Counted from the stretch's first letter, positions 27,494 through 34,737 are shown. The stretch is 38,876 nt of DNA from Spirochaetales bacterium (GCA_016936115.1 JAFGPQ010000367.1:1-38876); one strand, 5' to 3'. Notes: generated by a model from the sequence alone, not told the origin. Made by a program: numbers and translations.

Positions 27494-27557
27494 ATTTCAG
27501 CCACAATAGTTCATAATGTTTTAATCCTATGTTTTAAAAAGAAATAAATGCTATCGG

Positions 27558-27618
27558 GATAGGGAGATCCTACCGGATGCACTAAAGGGAATATCCTGTC
27601 TGTGTTGAAATAACACAG
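27558..27618. promoter_or_regulatory. Two palindromes upstream of the sigma-54 promoter
   Basis: CTGTGTT-GAAAT-AACACAG (27600-27618) is a perfect 7-bp dyad with a 5-bp centre, about 115 bp upstream of the -24 element. TAGG-GAGAT-CCTA (27560-27572) is a weaker dyad about 75 bp upstream. Their centres are 43 bp apart, about four helical turns. Position and symmetry fit upstream sites for a sigma-54 activator. Otherwise the 306-nt gap between the hsp20 and DUF1275 genes holds only these, the two promoters and AT-rich sequence. Confidence 0.45.
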
Positions 27619-27697
27619 GTTCAAATCCACCCTCTTTTCCCATTGTGTCATTTTGGCTGATAACATCCCGGACGGAGATGAAAAAATGGTGCAAAAC

Positions 27698-27726
27698 TTG
27701 CCTGAACGGTACTTCTGTTATATGAT
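27698..27726 (+). promoter_or_regulatory. Promoter of the DUF1275 gene
   Basis: TTGCCT and TATGAT are separated by 17 bp. The -10 element ends 21 nt before the TTG start, and GAGGAG lies in the leader. Confidence 0.6.
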
Positions 27727-27747
27727 GCTAAAGAGAGGAGAGCCGGT

Positions 27748-28413
27748 TTGGAGATAAATGATATTCATGAGCACCATGGCGTAGCCTTCACCCTGATGGT
27801 GCTGGGCGGGATATTCGATGCCTACGCCTATCTGCTCCTGGACGGTTCCTTCGCCAGCATGCAGACGGGGAATGCGGTATTCCTCATTTTTTCTCTGGCC
27901 CGAGGGGAATGGGCTATGATTCCCCGCTATATTCTCCCGCTTATCAGTTTCTCTCTGGGAATCTTTGTCTCCCGCCATATTAGAATCAAGGGGGTGAGTC
28001 TGCCCGGCAGCCGCCGTATCGGTGCGGTATTATTGTGCGAGGGAATGCTCCTGACCCTGATCGGAATTGGGGGTGAGGGTATGAATCACCGGATTATCGC
28101 GGTGCTTATCGCTTTTCTGGCAGCTCTGCAGGTTTCGACATTCGACCGGGTCAGAGGGGCGAGTTATGCCTCTACCATGATAACGGGAAATCTGCGGCTG
28201 GCCATGGAGAATCTCCATGGCCGCCTGATGACAGGAGACCGGGAAGGGGGGGAGAGAGCCCGTATCTATGGTATGCTCATTCTATTCTTTTCCCTTGGTG
28301 TTTTTCTGGGGGCGGAGGGTGTAAGACTGGCGGGAATCCGGTCGATACTTATCTGCCTGCCTTTGCTGGGGGGGATTTACCTTTATATTCGGATTAGTTC
28401 CGGCGCAGGATGA
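27748..28413 (+). CDS. DUF1275 (YoaK-like) membrane protein
   Basis: This 221-aa protein has about six membrane segments and the family signature near the N-terminus, GGIFDAYAYLLLDGSFASMQTGNAVFL, followed later by LQVSTFDRVRGASYASTMITGNLR, which repeats the TGN motif. The family is widespread and its function is not established. The start is TTG with GGAG 7 nt upstream. Its 3' end overlaps the convergent methyltransferase gene by 20 bp, so no terminator separates them. Confidence 0.85.
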   Translation: MEINDIHEHHGVAFTLMVLGGIFDAYAYLLLDGSFASMQTGNAVFLIFSLARGEWAMIPRYILPLISFSLGIFVSRHIRIKGVSLPGSRRIGAVLLCEGMLLTLIGIGGEGMNHRIIAVLIAFLAALQVSTFDRVRGASYASTMITGNLRLAMENLHGRLMTGDREGGERARIYGMLILFFSLGVFLGAEGVRLAGIRSILICLPLLGGIYLYIRISSGAG

Positions 28414-29515
28414 CGCAGCGGTTTCCCCGGGCCCTATCGTCACCGCAGGGGGTGTAGCCCCTGTTTCCGCCCTTCATGAACTGCTGGATATCGCTGCTTT
28501 TGCCGTAGAGAACCAGGAGTCCCCCCTTTTTCAGCAGGGTTCTGCCCGACTCCTTAAGAGGAGTATGCCAGTCTGTCCGGGGGATGGTGTCGTTCATATC
28601 CACGGCCAGAAGGTCCAGGGATTCTTCACCGGCAACAGGAATCAGAGAGGAAAAGAGAGAGACGCTCTCAATCAGACACTCCCCGGCAAATTCTTCCCTT
28701 AATAGATTATGGGCTGTAATGCGGCACTGGAGCAGATCCCTTCCCGAAAGAATGATTCTGTCGGCGCCGGGACGGCACTTTTTATGAAAGAAGACGGGAA
28801 GATGGCCCTGTCCCGGATTCCAGAAGCACCAGGTCCCGCTCTTGGCATGGGGCTTGAGAACCCGAGCCGCCAGCTGATGCCGCCACCCTATCATATCGAA
28901 ATCGGGAACATTGAAGACCGTATCCAGAGTATAATCCCGTCCTTCCAGGGAGTAATCCGCCCGGTGCCTGATATAGGTGTCCAGACCCTGATCCTCTCCC
29001 CGGTCGTCGGAGCGGCTGAAATGGTAGACCGAGTGCATTTTTGTATGCTCCCGGTAGAGAATCTCTATGTCATGCTCAGCAATGAGAGCTTCCGCTTCCT
29101 CACGCAGGGGGGAAACGATGACAAGGGCCACAATGCCCTTCTCTTTCAGGTAGTTGGGAGAACGCTCGAAGAAATCTTCCAGAACCGAGTCTCCCGCCTT
29201 GGCGGGAATATTCGTGACCAGCAGATCCAGGCTTCCTTCTTCCAGGCCGTGCATCATGAGCTCCTGCTCAATCAGATCCGGTTTGATCCCATTGATTTCA
29301 CTGTTCCAGCGGGAATAGTCGCAGGCCAGGGCATCCCGGTCGCGCAGTATCACGCGCGCTTCGGGAAGATGCGCCTTGAGCGAAAGACCTATGGTCCCCA
29401 CGCCGCAGCCGATATCGGCGATATCCCGGAGTGAGGAGAGATCGATTTCCTTGGCCAGTGTCTTGAGTAGAAGGCGGGTGCCGCTGTCCACGTCGTTGCT
29501 GGAGAACAACCCCAT
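28394..29515 (-). CDS. Two-domain SAM-dependent methyltransferase, RsmC/RlmG-like
   Basis: This protein has 373 aa from the first ATG. The N-terminal half is a class I methyltransferase: SAM loop ADIGCGVGTIGLSL, acidic loop LRDRDALA, and an NPPF-type motif changed to LLVTNIPAKAG. The C-terminal half resembles a second, catalytically weaker methyltransferase-like domain (DLLAVDMNDTIP). That duplicated layout resembles the rRNA enzymes RsmC and RlmG. Just before the ATG the same frame continues as protein-like sequence (VPFQFNGHKLKLALSMGLFSSNDVD), which matches how this family begins, but it has no ATG, GTG or TTG. An ATA at 29599 sits 7 nt after AGGAG and overlaps the efp stop, so the real start may be there. 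The substrate is unknown. Confidence 0.82.
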   Translation of the reverse strand: MGLFSSNDVDSGTRLLLKTLAKEIDLSSLRDIADIGCGVGTIGLSLKAHLPEARVILRDRDALACDYSRWNSEINGIKPDLIEQELMMHGLEEGSLDLLVTNIPAKAGDSVLEDFFERSPNYLKEKGIVALVIVSPLREEAEALIAEHDIEILYREHTKMHSVYHFSRSDDRGEDQGLDTYIRHRADYSLEGRDYTLDTVFNVPDFDMIGWRHQLAARVLKPHAKSGTWCFWNPGQGHLPVFFHKKCRPGADRIILSGRDLLQCRITAHNLLREEFAGECLIESVSLFSSLIPVAGEESLDLLAVDMNDTIPRTDWHTPLKESGRTLLKKGGLLVLYGKSSDIQQFMKGGNRGYTPCGDDRARGNRCVILRRN

Positions 29516-29591
29516 GCTCAGGGCCAGCTTAAGCTTATGGCCGTTGAACTGAAAGGGAACCGATTTGTTCGATAGGCGGGAGAGATCCTGA

Positions 29592-30161
29592 TTAGCTATT
29601 GATGCGCTCCTGGTATTCCAGGGTATCCACGTTGATGCGGATCTTTTCCCCTTCCTTGATAAAAATGGGTACTTTTACCTTGAGACCCGTCTCGACTACT
29701 ACGAATTTGGTCGCCCCGGTCACCGTATCTCCCTTGACCGCTTCTTCCGCTTCCGTAACGATCAGATCCATTTTGGGGGGAAGCTTGATATCCAGGGTTT
29801 CCCCGTTCCATTTGACCACCTTGTAGGTGTTGCCTTCGATGAGGAAGTACTTCTTGTCGCCGAGGACCGCTTCGGAAACCTCGTACTGATCGAAGGTGTC
29901 GTTACTCATGAAATGAAAGCTCTCCCCATCGGTATAGAGGTATTGGGAAGCCACGTCTTCCACATCGATCTGCTCCATATTGTCCTGAGCCTTGTGAGTC
30001 ACCTTGAGAACCGCTCCGGTTTTAAGGTTTTTCAGCTTAAGTCTTACAAAGGAAGATCCCTTTCCGGGATTGACGAATTCCCTCTCCACAACGGAATAGG
30101 GATCGCCCTTTTCCTCGATAAACATGCTGTTGTCAATAGAACCAGCTTTTATTACACCCAT
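29592..30161 (-). CDS. efp: Elongation factor P
   Basis: This 189-aa, three-domain, tRNA-shaped factor binds stalled ribosomes at polyproline stretches. The conserved loop NPGKGSSFVRLKLKN contains Lys34, the residue that EpmA lysylates. EpmA is encoded just upstream, so the lysyl branch of EF-P modification is expected here. The ATG is preceded by AAAGGA. The gene ends inside the likely start region of the methyltransferase. The length is typical. Confidence 0.96.
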   Translation of the reverse strand: MGVIKAGSIDNSMFIEEKGDPYSVVEREFVNPGKGSSFVRLKLKNLKTGAVLKVTHKAQDNMEQIDVEDVASQYLYTDGESFHFMSNDTFDQYEVSEAVLGDKKYFLIEGNTYKVVKWNGETLDIKLPPKMDLIVTEAEEAVKGDTVTGATKFVVVETGLKVKVPIFIKEGEKIRINVDTLEYQERINS

Positions 30162-30177
30162 TATCTGTATCCTTTAT

Positions 30178-30196
30178 CCGGAAAAGCCGCTTCCGG
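30178..30196 (-). promoter_or_regulatory. Hairpin in the efp leader
   Basis: CCGGAA and TTCCGG form a 6-bp stem with a 7-nt loop in the efp 5' leader, ending 16 nt before the ATG and next to the AAAGGA ribosome binding site. It could modulate ribosome access. It has no T tract. Confidence 0.35.
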
Positions 30197-30226
30197 GCCT
30201 TTCTCTGTTTTTTGTTTCGGAGCAAC

Positions 30227-30255
30227 AGTATATCAGAAGCGTTTAAAAAAATAAA
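30227..30255 (-). promoter_or_regulatory. efp promoter, extended -10 type
   Basis: On the minus strand TGATATACT gives an extended -10 (TG-N-TATACT) at 30227-30235, with a poor -35 (TTTATT) 17 bp upstream. It overlaps the T-rich tail of the epmA terminator, so efp can be transcribed independently of epmA. Confidence 0.5.
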
Positions 30256-30277
30256 CTGTCCCCCGGCGATTTGGGAC
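30244..30277 (-). terminator. Terminator after epmA
   Basis: On the minus strand GTCCC and GGGAC form a 5-bp stem with a 10-nt loop, followed by AGTTTATTTTTTT. The strong T tract makes an intrinsic terminator likely, 5 nt after the epmA stop. Confidence 0.55.
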
Positions 30278-30281
30278 GACT

Positions 30282-31256
30282 TTATGGGAAGAGCAGAACC
30301 CGGTCGATGTATTCTTCCCCGGACAGAGCCATGATCAGCCTGTCCAGTCCCATGGCGTTACCGGATACCCGGGGATATCCCCGGTGGAAAAGGGCGGGGA
30401 AACTCCTGTCCGTCCGGTGGGGAACAAGGGCGTTCTTCCGTTTCTCCTCTCCCTCGCCATCGTAGTAGGCGGTAACCTTTTCCCTGTCCGTTTCCTCTGA
30501 AAAGCAGTTGGAGAGTTCCACTCCGCCTATGTACATCTCCCACCGTTCGCACCAGGGCGTTCCTTCCACAGATCGGGCCAGAGTGGGGACGAAGGCAGGG
30601 TAATCGATGAGAATCACAGCCCTCTCCCGGGGAAGGGAGGGTTCCACAAGGCTCAGGAAGATTCTGTTGAAAAGGGTTTCACGATCATCCGATTCGTCAT
30701 GGGGGATTCCCAGCCGGTTCAGCTCCCGTCGCAGTTCCTCCGAACTGTTCTTCTCTCCCAGGGAAAAGCCGGCATAGCGTAAGAAAGCCTCGTCCATGGT
30801 CAGGATCAGAAAAGGATCGGTGAAGAGGCGCCGTGTCTCCAGGGGAGCCAGGGGGGAGAGCTCCTGGAACAGTTCTGCTGTGAGGGTAATGTTATCCCGG
30901 TAATCCCGGTCTACCGCATACCATTCGAGCATGGAGAACTCATTGCTGTGGATTCTGCCGGACTGCTCCGAATTGCGAAAGCATTTGCTTATCTGAAAGA
31001 GACTTCCCGACCCCCGGGACAGAAGCTTCTTCATCCATATTTCGGGAGAAGGAACGAGATAGTAGTCCTCTTTTCTTCCGGAGAGATCCATTTTCTCAGT
31101 TTTGAAGACTTCAATGGCGCTTTCGGGGATAAGATCCGGTGACAGAAGGGGTGTCTCCGCTTCCAGGAAACCGCGGTCCAGGAAAAAATCCCTGATGACA
31201 CGGTATACCCGGGAACGGAAACGGGCGGCCTCCCAGGAATCTGCGAAGCCTTTCAA
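30282..31256 (-). CDS. epmA: EF-P lysine ligase EpmA (GenX/PoxA)
   Basis: This protein of about 324 aa is a truncated class II lysyl-tRNA synthetase without the tRNA anticodon-binding domain. It attaches (beta-)lysine to Lys34 of EF-P. Motif 2-type SLFQISKCFRNSEQSGRIHSNEF and motif 3 GNAMGLDRLIMALSG are visible. The ORF track starts at a TTG at 31295 inside the ferredoxin gene. The TTG at 31256, one nt after the ferredoxin TAA, gives 324 aa, nearly the 325 aa of E. coli EpmA, so I prefer it. EpmB, the lysine aminomutase partner, is not in this window. Confidence 0.92.
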   Translation of the reverse strand: MKGFADSWEAARFRSRVYRVIRDFFLDRGFLEAETPLLSPDLIPESAIEVFKTEKMDLSGRKEDYYLVPSPEIWMKKLLSRGSGSLFQISKCFRNSEQSGRIHSNEFSMLEWYAVDRDYRDNITLTAELFQELSPLAPLETRRLFTDPFLILTMDEAFLRYAGFSLGEKNSSEELRRELNRLGIPHDESDDRETLFNRIFLSLVEPSLPRERAVILIDYPAFVPTLARSVEGTPWCERWEMYIGGVELSNCFSEETDREKVTAYYDGEGEEKRKNALVPHRTDRSFPALFHRGYPRVSGNAMGLDRLIMALSGEEYIDRVLLFP

Positions 31257-31257
31257 C

Positions 31258-31431
31258 TTATGCCTGACTGATACAGTCGGCGGGACAGGCGTCAACGCAG
31301 GCGCCGCAATCCGTACACATATCCGGGTCGATAACTCTTACTCCGTCCTTTTCGCTGATAGCTTCAACGGGACATTCCGGTTCGCAAGCGCCGCAATTTA
31401 CGCATTCATCGGCATCAATTTTATGGGCCAT
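31258..31431 (-). CDS. 2[4Fe-4S] ferredoxin (short, missing from ORF track)
   Basis: This 57-aa protein starts at an ATG behind GGAGG and ends in TAA. It has two classical cluster motifs, CVNCGACEPECP and CTDCGACVDACP, so it is a bacterial-type low-potential electron carrier with two [4Fe-4S] clusters. It was too short for the ORF list. The epmA start follows its stop by one nt, so the two genes are almost certainly co-transcribed. The promoter carries a palindrome over the -10 element. Its redox partner is unknown. Confidence 0.93.
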   Translation of the reverse strand: MAHKIDADECVNCGACEPECPVEAISEKDGVRVIDPDMCTDCGACVDACPADCISQA

Positions 31432-31450
31432 AGGTTCCTCCCTAATAGTG

Positions 31451-31490
31451 ATCTTGTTACAAGATTATGCTTAATATACACGAAAAGCAA
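31451..31490 (-). promoter_or_regulatory. Ferredoxin-epmA promoter with operator-like palindrome
   Basis: On the minus strand TTGCTT and TAATCT are separated by 17 bp. The perfect palindrome ATCTTG-TTA-CAAGAT (31451-31465) overlaps the -10 element and extends downstream, the usual place for a repressor site. Confidence 0.55.
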
Positions 31491-31510
31491 GGGGGAAAAT
31501 CCCCATATTC

Positions 31511-31539
31511 TTAACTAACCGGGGAAGATGTGCTAGTTT
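31511..31539 (+). promoter_or_regulatory. Promoter abutting the PGPGW-like gene
   Basis: TTAACT and TAGTTT are separated by 17 bp, with TGC forming an extended -10 (TGCTAGTTT). The -10 ends 6 nt before the ATG at 31546 and no ribosome binding site is present, so a leaderless transcript is likely. The element is nearly identical to that of engB. Confidence 0.5.
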
Positions 31540-31545
31540 TATGTC

Positions 31546-31965
31546 ATGAATATCCCCCTGGGAGAGGGAGTGAAAATAGCAGGGGCCGCATCCCTTGTCC
31601 TGTTTTTCTCTGCTCTGGCTGCCCTGCCGCTGATAATTCGCTCTCTGCCCCGGGATATTTTCATATCCCCCGGTCAGGGGAAAGAGAGGCATCCCCTGGT
31701 GCGGCTGGTCATGCTGGTCCTGAGGAACATTACCGGTTCTCTGCTGTTCCTGATGGGGTTCATCATGCTCTTCATACCGGGACAGGGAATTCTGACCATG
31801 CTGGCCGGGCTGGTTCTGATGCGTTTTCCCGGAAAAACCTTTCTGGTACACAAGCTTCTGTCCTACTCCCCGGTACAGAAAGGTCTCAATCTTATACGCA
31901 GGCGTGTGGGGAGAGAGCCCTTTCTCTTTCCGGCCCAGGTGAATTCAGAAGAGGATATTGACTAA
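31546..31965 (+). CDS. Small membrane protein, PGPGW-like
   Basis: This 139-aa protein has a first hydrophobic segment near residues 8-30 and a second double segment near 55-95 with GFIMLFIPGQGILTMLAGLVLM. That stretch fits the PGPGW transmembrane family pattern, with PGQG in place of PGPG. A basic, soluble C-terminal tail follows. The function of the family is not known. It precedes metF by 50 nt, and the metF promoter begins in its last codons. The 143-aa ORF in another frame over the same region is a shadow. Confidence 0.75.
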   Translation: MNIPLGEGVKIAGAASLVLFFSALAALPLIIRSLPRDIFISPGQGKERHPLVRLVMLVLRNITGSLLFLMGFIMLFIPGQGILTMLAGLVLMRFPGKTFLVHKLLSYSPVQKGLNLIRRRVGREPFLFPAQVNSEEDID

Positions 31966-31987
31966 TATCATTAAATGATGATATGAT
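31958..31987 (+). promoter_or_regulatory. metF promoter
   Basis: TTGACT and TATGAT are separated by 18 bp, with the -35 in the end of the preceding gene. AAGGAG lies 8 nt before the metF ATG. The leader is too short for an S-box or other riboswitch. Confidence 0.55.
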
Positions 31988-32015
31988 GATTTGTAATAAT
32001 TAAGGAGCCGTTTCC

Positions 32016-32912
32016 ATGAAGGTAGTAGATATTCTAAAATCCCATAACCATACGTCCGTAAGTTTTGAGTTCTTCCCTCCCAAAACAGAGAAGGGTTTCG
32101 CCAACCTTTTCCACACCATGGGGGAGCTGAATTCTCTCAAACCTTCCTATGTCAGCGTCACCTACGGTGCGGGCGGCTCCACAAGAGAGAATACTCACCG
32201 GCTGGTAACACGTATCAAGAGGGAATCGGCCATGGAAGTGGTTGCCCATCTGACCTGTGTCGGATCCACCAGGGATGAGGTCGCCCGTATTCTGGACGAA
32301 TATGATGAAGCGGGGGTAAGCAATATTCTCGCTCTGCGGGGGGACCTGCCCCAGGGCATGACCGAATGGAATCCCTCCGGTAAGGGCTTCGAACATGCCG
32401 CCGATCTGGTGGGGTTCATCAAGGAGAGGAAGCCCCATTTCGGTATAGGCGCAGCCGGATTTCCCGAAGGGCATCCGGAAGCTCCCAACAGGCTCAGGGA
32501 AGTAGACTTCTTAAAAGAGAAGATAGACCGGGGTGCCGATTATATCGTAACCCAGCTCTTTTTCGATAACCGGGACTATTACGATTTCGTCGACCGCTGT
32601 TCCGTGGTGGGAATCAAAGTCCCCGTGGTGGCCGGCATTATGGCTATCAGCTCCCGCAAATCCATGAAGCGTATGGCGGAACTCTCGGCGAATGCCCGTT
32701 TCCCAGCTCCCCTTATCCGCCTGATAGAGAGGGCCGATGATGATGATCTTGTCGCCCGGGCGGGAATCCACTGGGCCACGGAGCAGGTTCGTGATCTGGT
32801 CGACAAGGGCGTTCCCGGCATTCATATCTATACGTTGAATAATTCCCATGTCTCCACGGAAATATGCCAGACCCTGGGTTTACGGGATTTTTCTTCAATC
32901 CGGAATTATTAA
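32016..32912 (+). CDS. metF: 5,10-methylenetetrahydrofolate reductase MetF
   Basis: This 298-aa flavoprotein reduces methylene-THF to methyl-THF for methionine synthesis. It shows SFEFFPPKTEKG at the N-terminus, VSVTYGAGGSTRENT, HLTCVGSTRDEV, NILALRGDLPQG and YIVTQLFFDNRDYYDF, all family hallmarks. The length is that of the bacterial single-domain enzyme. It ends 15 nt from the convergent lipoprotein gene with no visible terminator. Confidence 0.96.
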   Translation: MKVVDILKSHNHTSVSFEFFPPKTEKGFANLFHTMGELNSLKPSYVSVTYGAGGSTRENTHRLVTRIKRESAMEVVAHLTCVGSTRDEVARILDEYDEAGVSNILALRGDLPQGMTEWNPSGKGFEHAADLVGFIKERKPHFGIGAAGFPEGHPEAPNRLREVDFLKEKIDRGADYIVTQLFFDNRDYYDFVDRCSVVGIKVPVVAGIMAISSRKSMKRMAELSANARFPAPLIRLIERADDDDLVARAGIHWATEQVRDLVDKGVPGIHIYTLNNSHVSTEICQTLGLRDFSSIRNY

Positions 32913-32927
32913 GAACAATCGAGTCGA

Positions 32928-33830
32928 TCAGGGGAGTTCCTTGATGAAACTTCTCTGGGCGCTTCTCATGAAAAAGATAACAGCGGGAGCCGGTTTTCGA
33001 AAGGTGATTTCGGGAAAGTCTTTCAGGGCTTTCTCGTAATTGCTCCTGTTAATTCCTCCCTTCAGAGGGGAACAGGGCCGGATCGTCAGAGGTTCGGCCA
33101 GGATAAGCAGAGGATCGGCGTCGCCCCCCTCCCGTAAAAAGTGATCCGCCGGGGCGACGAAAAAGAAGGACCCCCCGTCCATATTCCGGTACAGCTGGGC
33201 CATGCGGTTTATCAGATCCCTTTCCCTGTCCGCCGCCAGTTCTCCCAGAATAAGGGGATTCTGAATATACAGATTATTAATCCCCGGTTTCGCTTCCGTC
33301 CGATAGAGAATCCCTTTGACATTGCTCTCTCCGGATGACAGATCGGTCAGCCTGATTTTCTCCTCACCCTCTTCCAGATTGCTGTTGAATTCGTATAGGT
33401 AGCGCAGAAAAGCCAGATGCTCCCCGTAAAGGTGAAGGTAATCGGCCCTTCCCATGAGGTCCGCAGCGGAATCGGGGAAAAAACGGGAACTGTTCAACAG
33501 GGCGTTAGCCTGTACAAACCCGTCCCGGGGAATGAACCAGAGATCCAGATCGACAATCCCTTCGCTGTGCAGAAGAGGAAGAAGGTACTTGAGAACGTCA
33601 AGCCCCGCGGAGTAGCCCTTCCGGTCTACAAGGGCGATTAGGTTTTCCTCTTTCAGAACACCCATGACATAGTCATCGGGAGTCTGACTTTTCATACGGA
33701 TTTCCCGGGCGTAGTGATCCGCCTCATCCTGTGTATAGGGCAGGGGAAGGGTTTTCTCCCCGCAGGAAGAGAGCAGGAAAATCATTCCCGCAAACAGGAT
33801 TGTAAGAATCTTTTCTTTGACTGATAACAA
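32928..33830 (-). CDS. Lipoprotein, possibly with an EreA/ChaN-like fold
   Basis: This 300-aa protein begins with a lipoprotein signal peptide (ILTILFAGMIFLLSSC, cysteine at about residue 23). I do not recognise a firm family. The segment LIALVDRKGYSAGLDVLKYLLPLLHSEGIVDLDLWFIPRDG, with later FFFVAPADHFL, loosely follows the layout of the erythromycin-esterase/ChaN/TraB group, but I cannot verify the catalytic His and Glu residues. Start TTG with AAGGAG 8 nt upstream. It is divergent from the mla operon and the two share an intergenic inverted repeat. It may be an envelope protein linked to the lipid transporter. That is a guess. Confidence 0.8.
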   Translation of the reverse strand: MLSVKEKILTILFAGMIFLLSSCGEKTLPLPYTQDEADHYAREIRMKSQTPDDYVMGVLKEENLIALVDRKGYSAGLDVLKYLLPLLHSEGIVDLDLWFIPRDGFVQANALLNSSRFFPDSAADLMGRADYLHLYGEHLAFLRYLYEFNSNLEEGEEKIRLTDLSSGESNVKGILYRTEAKPGINNLYIQNPLILGELAADRERDLINRMAQLYRNMDGGSFFFVAPADHFLREGGDADPLLILAEPLTIRPCSPLKGGINRSNYEKALKDFPEITFRKPAPAVIFFMRSAQRSFIKELP

Positions 33831-33917
33831 AGGTACCGCTCCTTCCCCGACAGGGATAGTCCGTGAAGATTATCACCATTCGCCGAAAAAAAAAAGTATT
33901 TTCACCCTTATAATCGC

Positions 33918-33947
33918 TTGTTCGCACTTTCACGAACGTTATATAAT
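33918..33947 (+). promoter_or_regulatory. mlaE promoter with internal inverted repeat
   Basis: TTGTTC and a perfect TATAAT are separated by 18 bp. The -10 ends 7 nt before the ATG at 33955, and no ribosome binding site is present. The spacer holds GTTCG-N8-CGAAC (33920-33937), placed to act as an operator. The lipoprotein gene on the other strand has a weaker TTCGTG-N18-TATAAG that overlaps the same repeat. Confidence 0.6.
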
Positions 33948-33954
33948 TGCAACC

Positions 33955-34728
33955 ATGGTTACCGCTGTGGGTCGCTGGGCCAGACTGAAGTTCGCCGAAT
34001 TCTCCGAAGCGATCGGATTTTTCCTCTTCCTTATCAAGGAAACATTCTTCTTTATTCAAAAGAGGAGAATCGGGTTGCGTGTCCTTATCATGCAGATTTT
34101 CTTCACCGGAGTAGAGGCTCTGTCCGTAATAGCCCTCATCTCCCTGGGGGTGGGGGCCGTGCTGATAGTGCAGGGAAACAATATCCTGCCCCTTCTGGGA
34201 AATCCGGATCTGCTGTACCAGATCCTCATCGTAGTCATCATGAGGGAAATGGGTCCCCTGGTCACCGCCTTCATCATCACCGCCCGGTCGGGCAGCGCCA
34301 TTACCACGGAGCTGGGTAACATGGTCATCTCCCATGAGATGGAAGCTTACATGTCCGTGGGCATTAATCCTATTTCCCAGCTGGGCGTTCCCCGCCTCAT
34401 CGGCGTTACCACGGCCATGATACTCCTGAACGTCTATTTCAATCTATTCGGACTGCTCGGATCCTATATGGTGGCCCATTTCATCTCCCCCTTTCCCTTC
34501 AGGGAGTATATGACCGGCCTGGTCATGCAGATGAATATATTGGATGTTATCTCATCCTTTATAAAGAGCTTTGTTTTCGGAATCATCATTGCCGTGGTCT
34601 CCTGTTACCACGGTTTCAAAGTCAATCTGGCCGTTACGGAAGTACCGGTCAGAACGATAAGGTCCATAGGAACATCCATCGTGGGATGTATTATCGCCGA
34701 TGTGATTATCATCACGGCACTCAGGTAG
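33955..34728 (+). CDS. mlaE: MlaE-family lipid ABC transporter permease
   Basis: This 257-aa inner-membrane permease of the Mla/MCE system moves phospholipids between inner and outer membrane. It has about five hydrophobic helices and family stretches GVEALSVIALISLGVGAVLIVQG, REMGPLVTAFIITARSGSAITTELGNM and VGINPISQLGVPRLIG. The ORF track starts at 33817, but that part is AT-rich intergenic sequence and the family N-terminus fits the ATG at 33955. It leads a four-gene operon. Confidence 0.93.
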   Translation: MVTAVGRWARLKFAEFSEAIGFFLFLIKETFFFIQKRRIGLRVLIMQIFFTGVEALSVIALISLGVGAVLIVQGNNILPLLGNPDLLYQILIVVIMREMGPLVTAFIITARSGSAITTELGNMVISHEMEAYMSVGINPISQLGVPRLIGVTTAMILLNVYFNLFGLLGSYMVAHFISPFPFREYMTGLVMQMNILDVISSFIKSFVFGIIIAVVSCYHGFKVNLAVTEVPVRTIRSIGTSIVGCIIADVIIITALR

Positions 34729-34737
34729 GGGAGAGAT

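Noticed and set aside
27442-27520. CIRCE or other HrcA-type element before hsp20
   Set aside because: No TTAGCACTC-N9-GAGTGCTAA is present. The sigma-54 match is far better.
27612-27645. tRNA-like 3' end (GGTTCAAATCC followed by CCCTCTTTTCCCA)
   Set aside because: The T-loop sequence is convincing, and the dyad before it could mimic a long variable arm. But only two pairs form in the T stem, and no matching acceptor 5' strand or anticodon arm is found upstream.
33920-33937. Gram-positive LexA (SOS) box before mlaE
   Set aside because: The SOS box is CGAAC-N4-GTTCG. Here the arms are in the opposite order with an 8-bp spacer.
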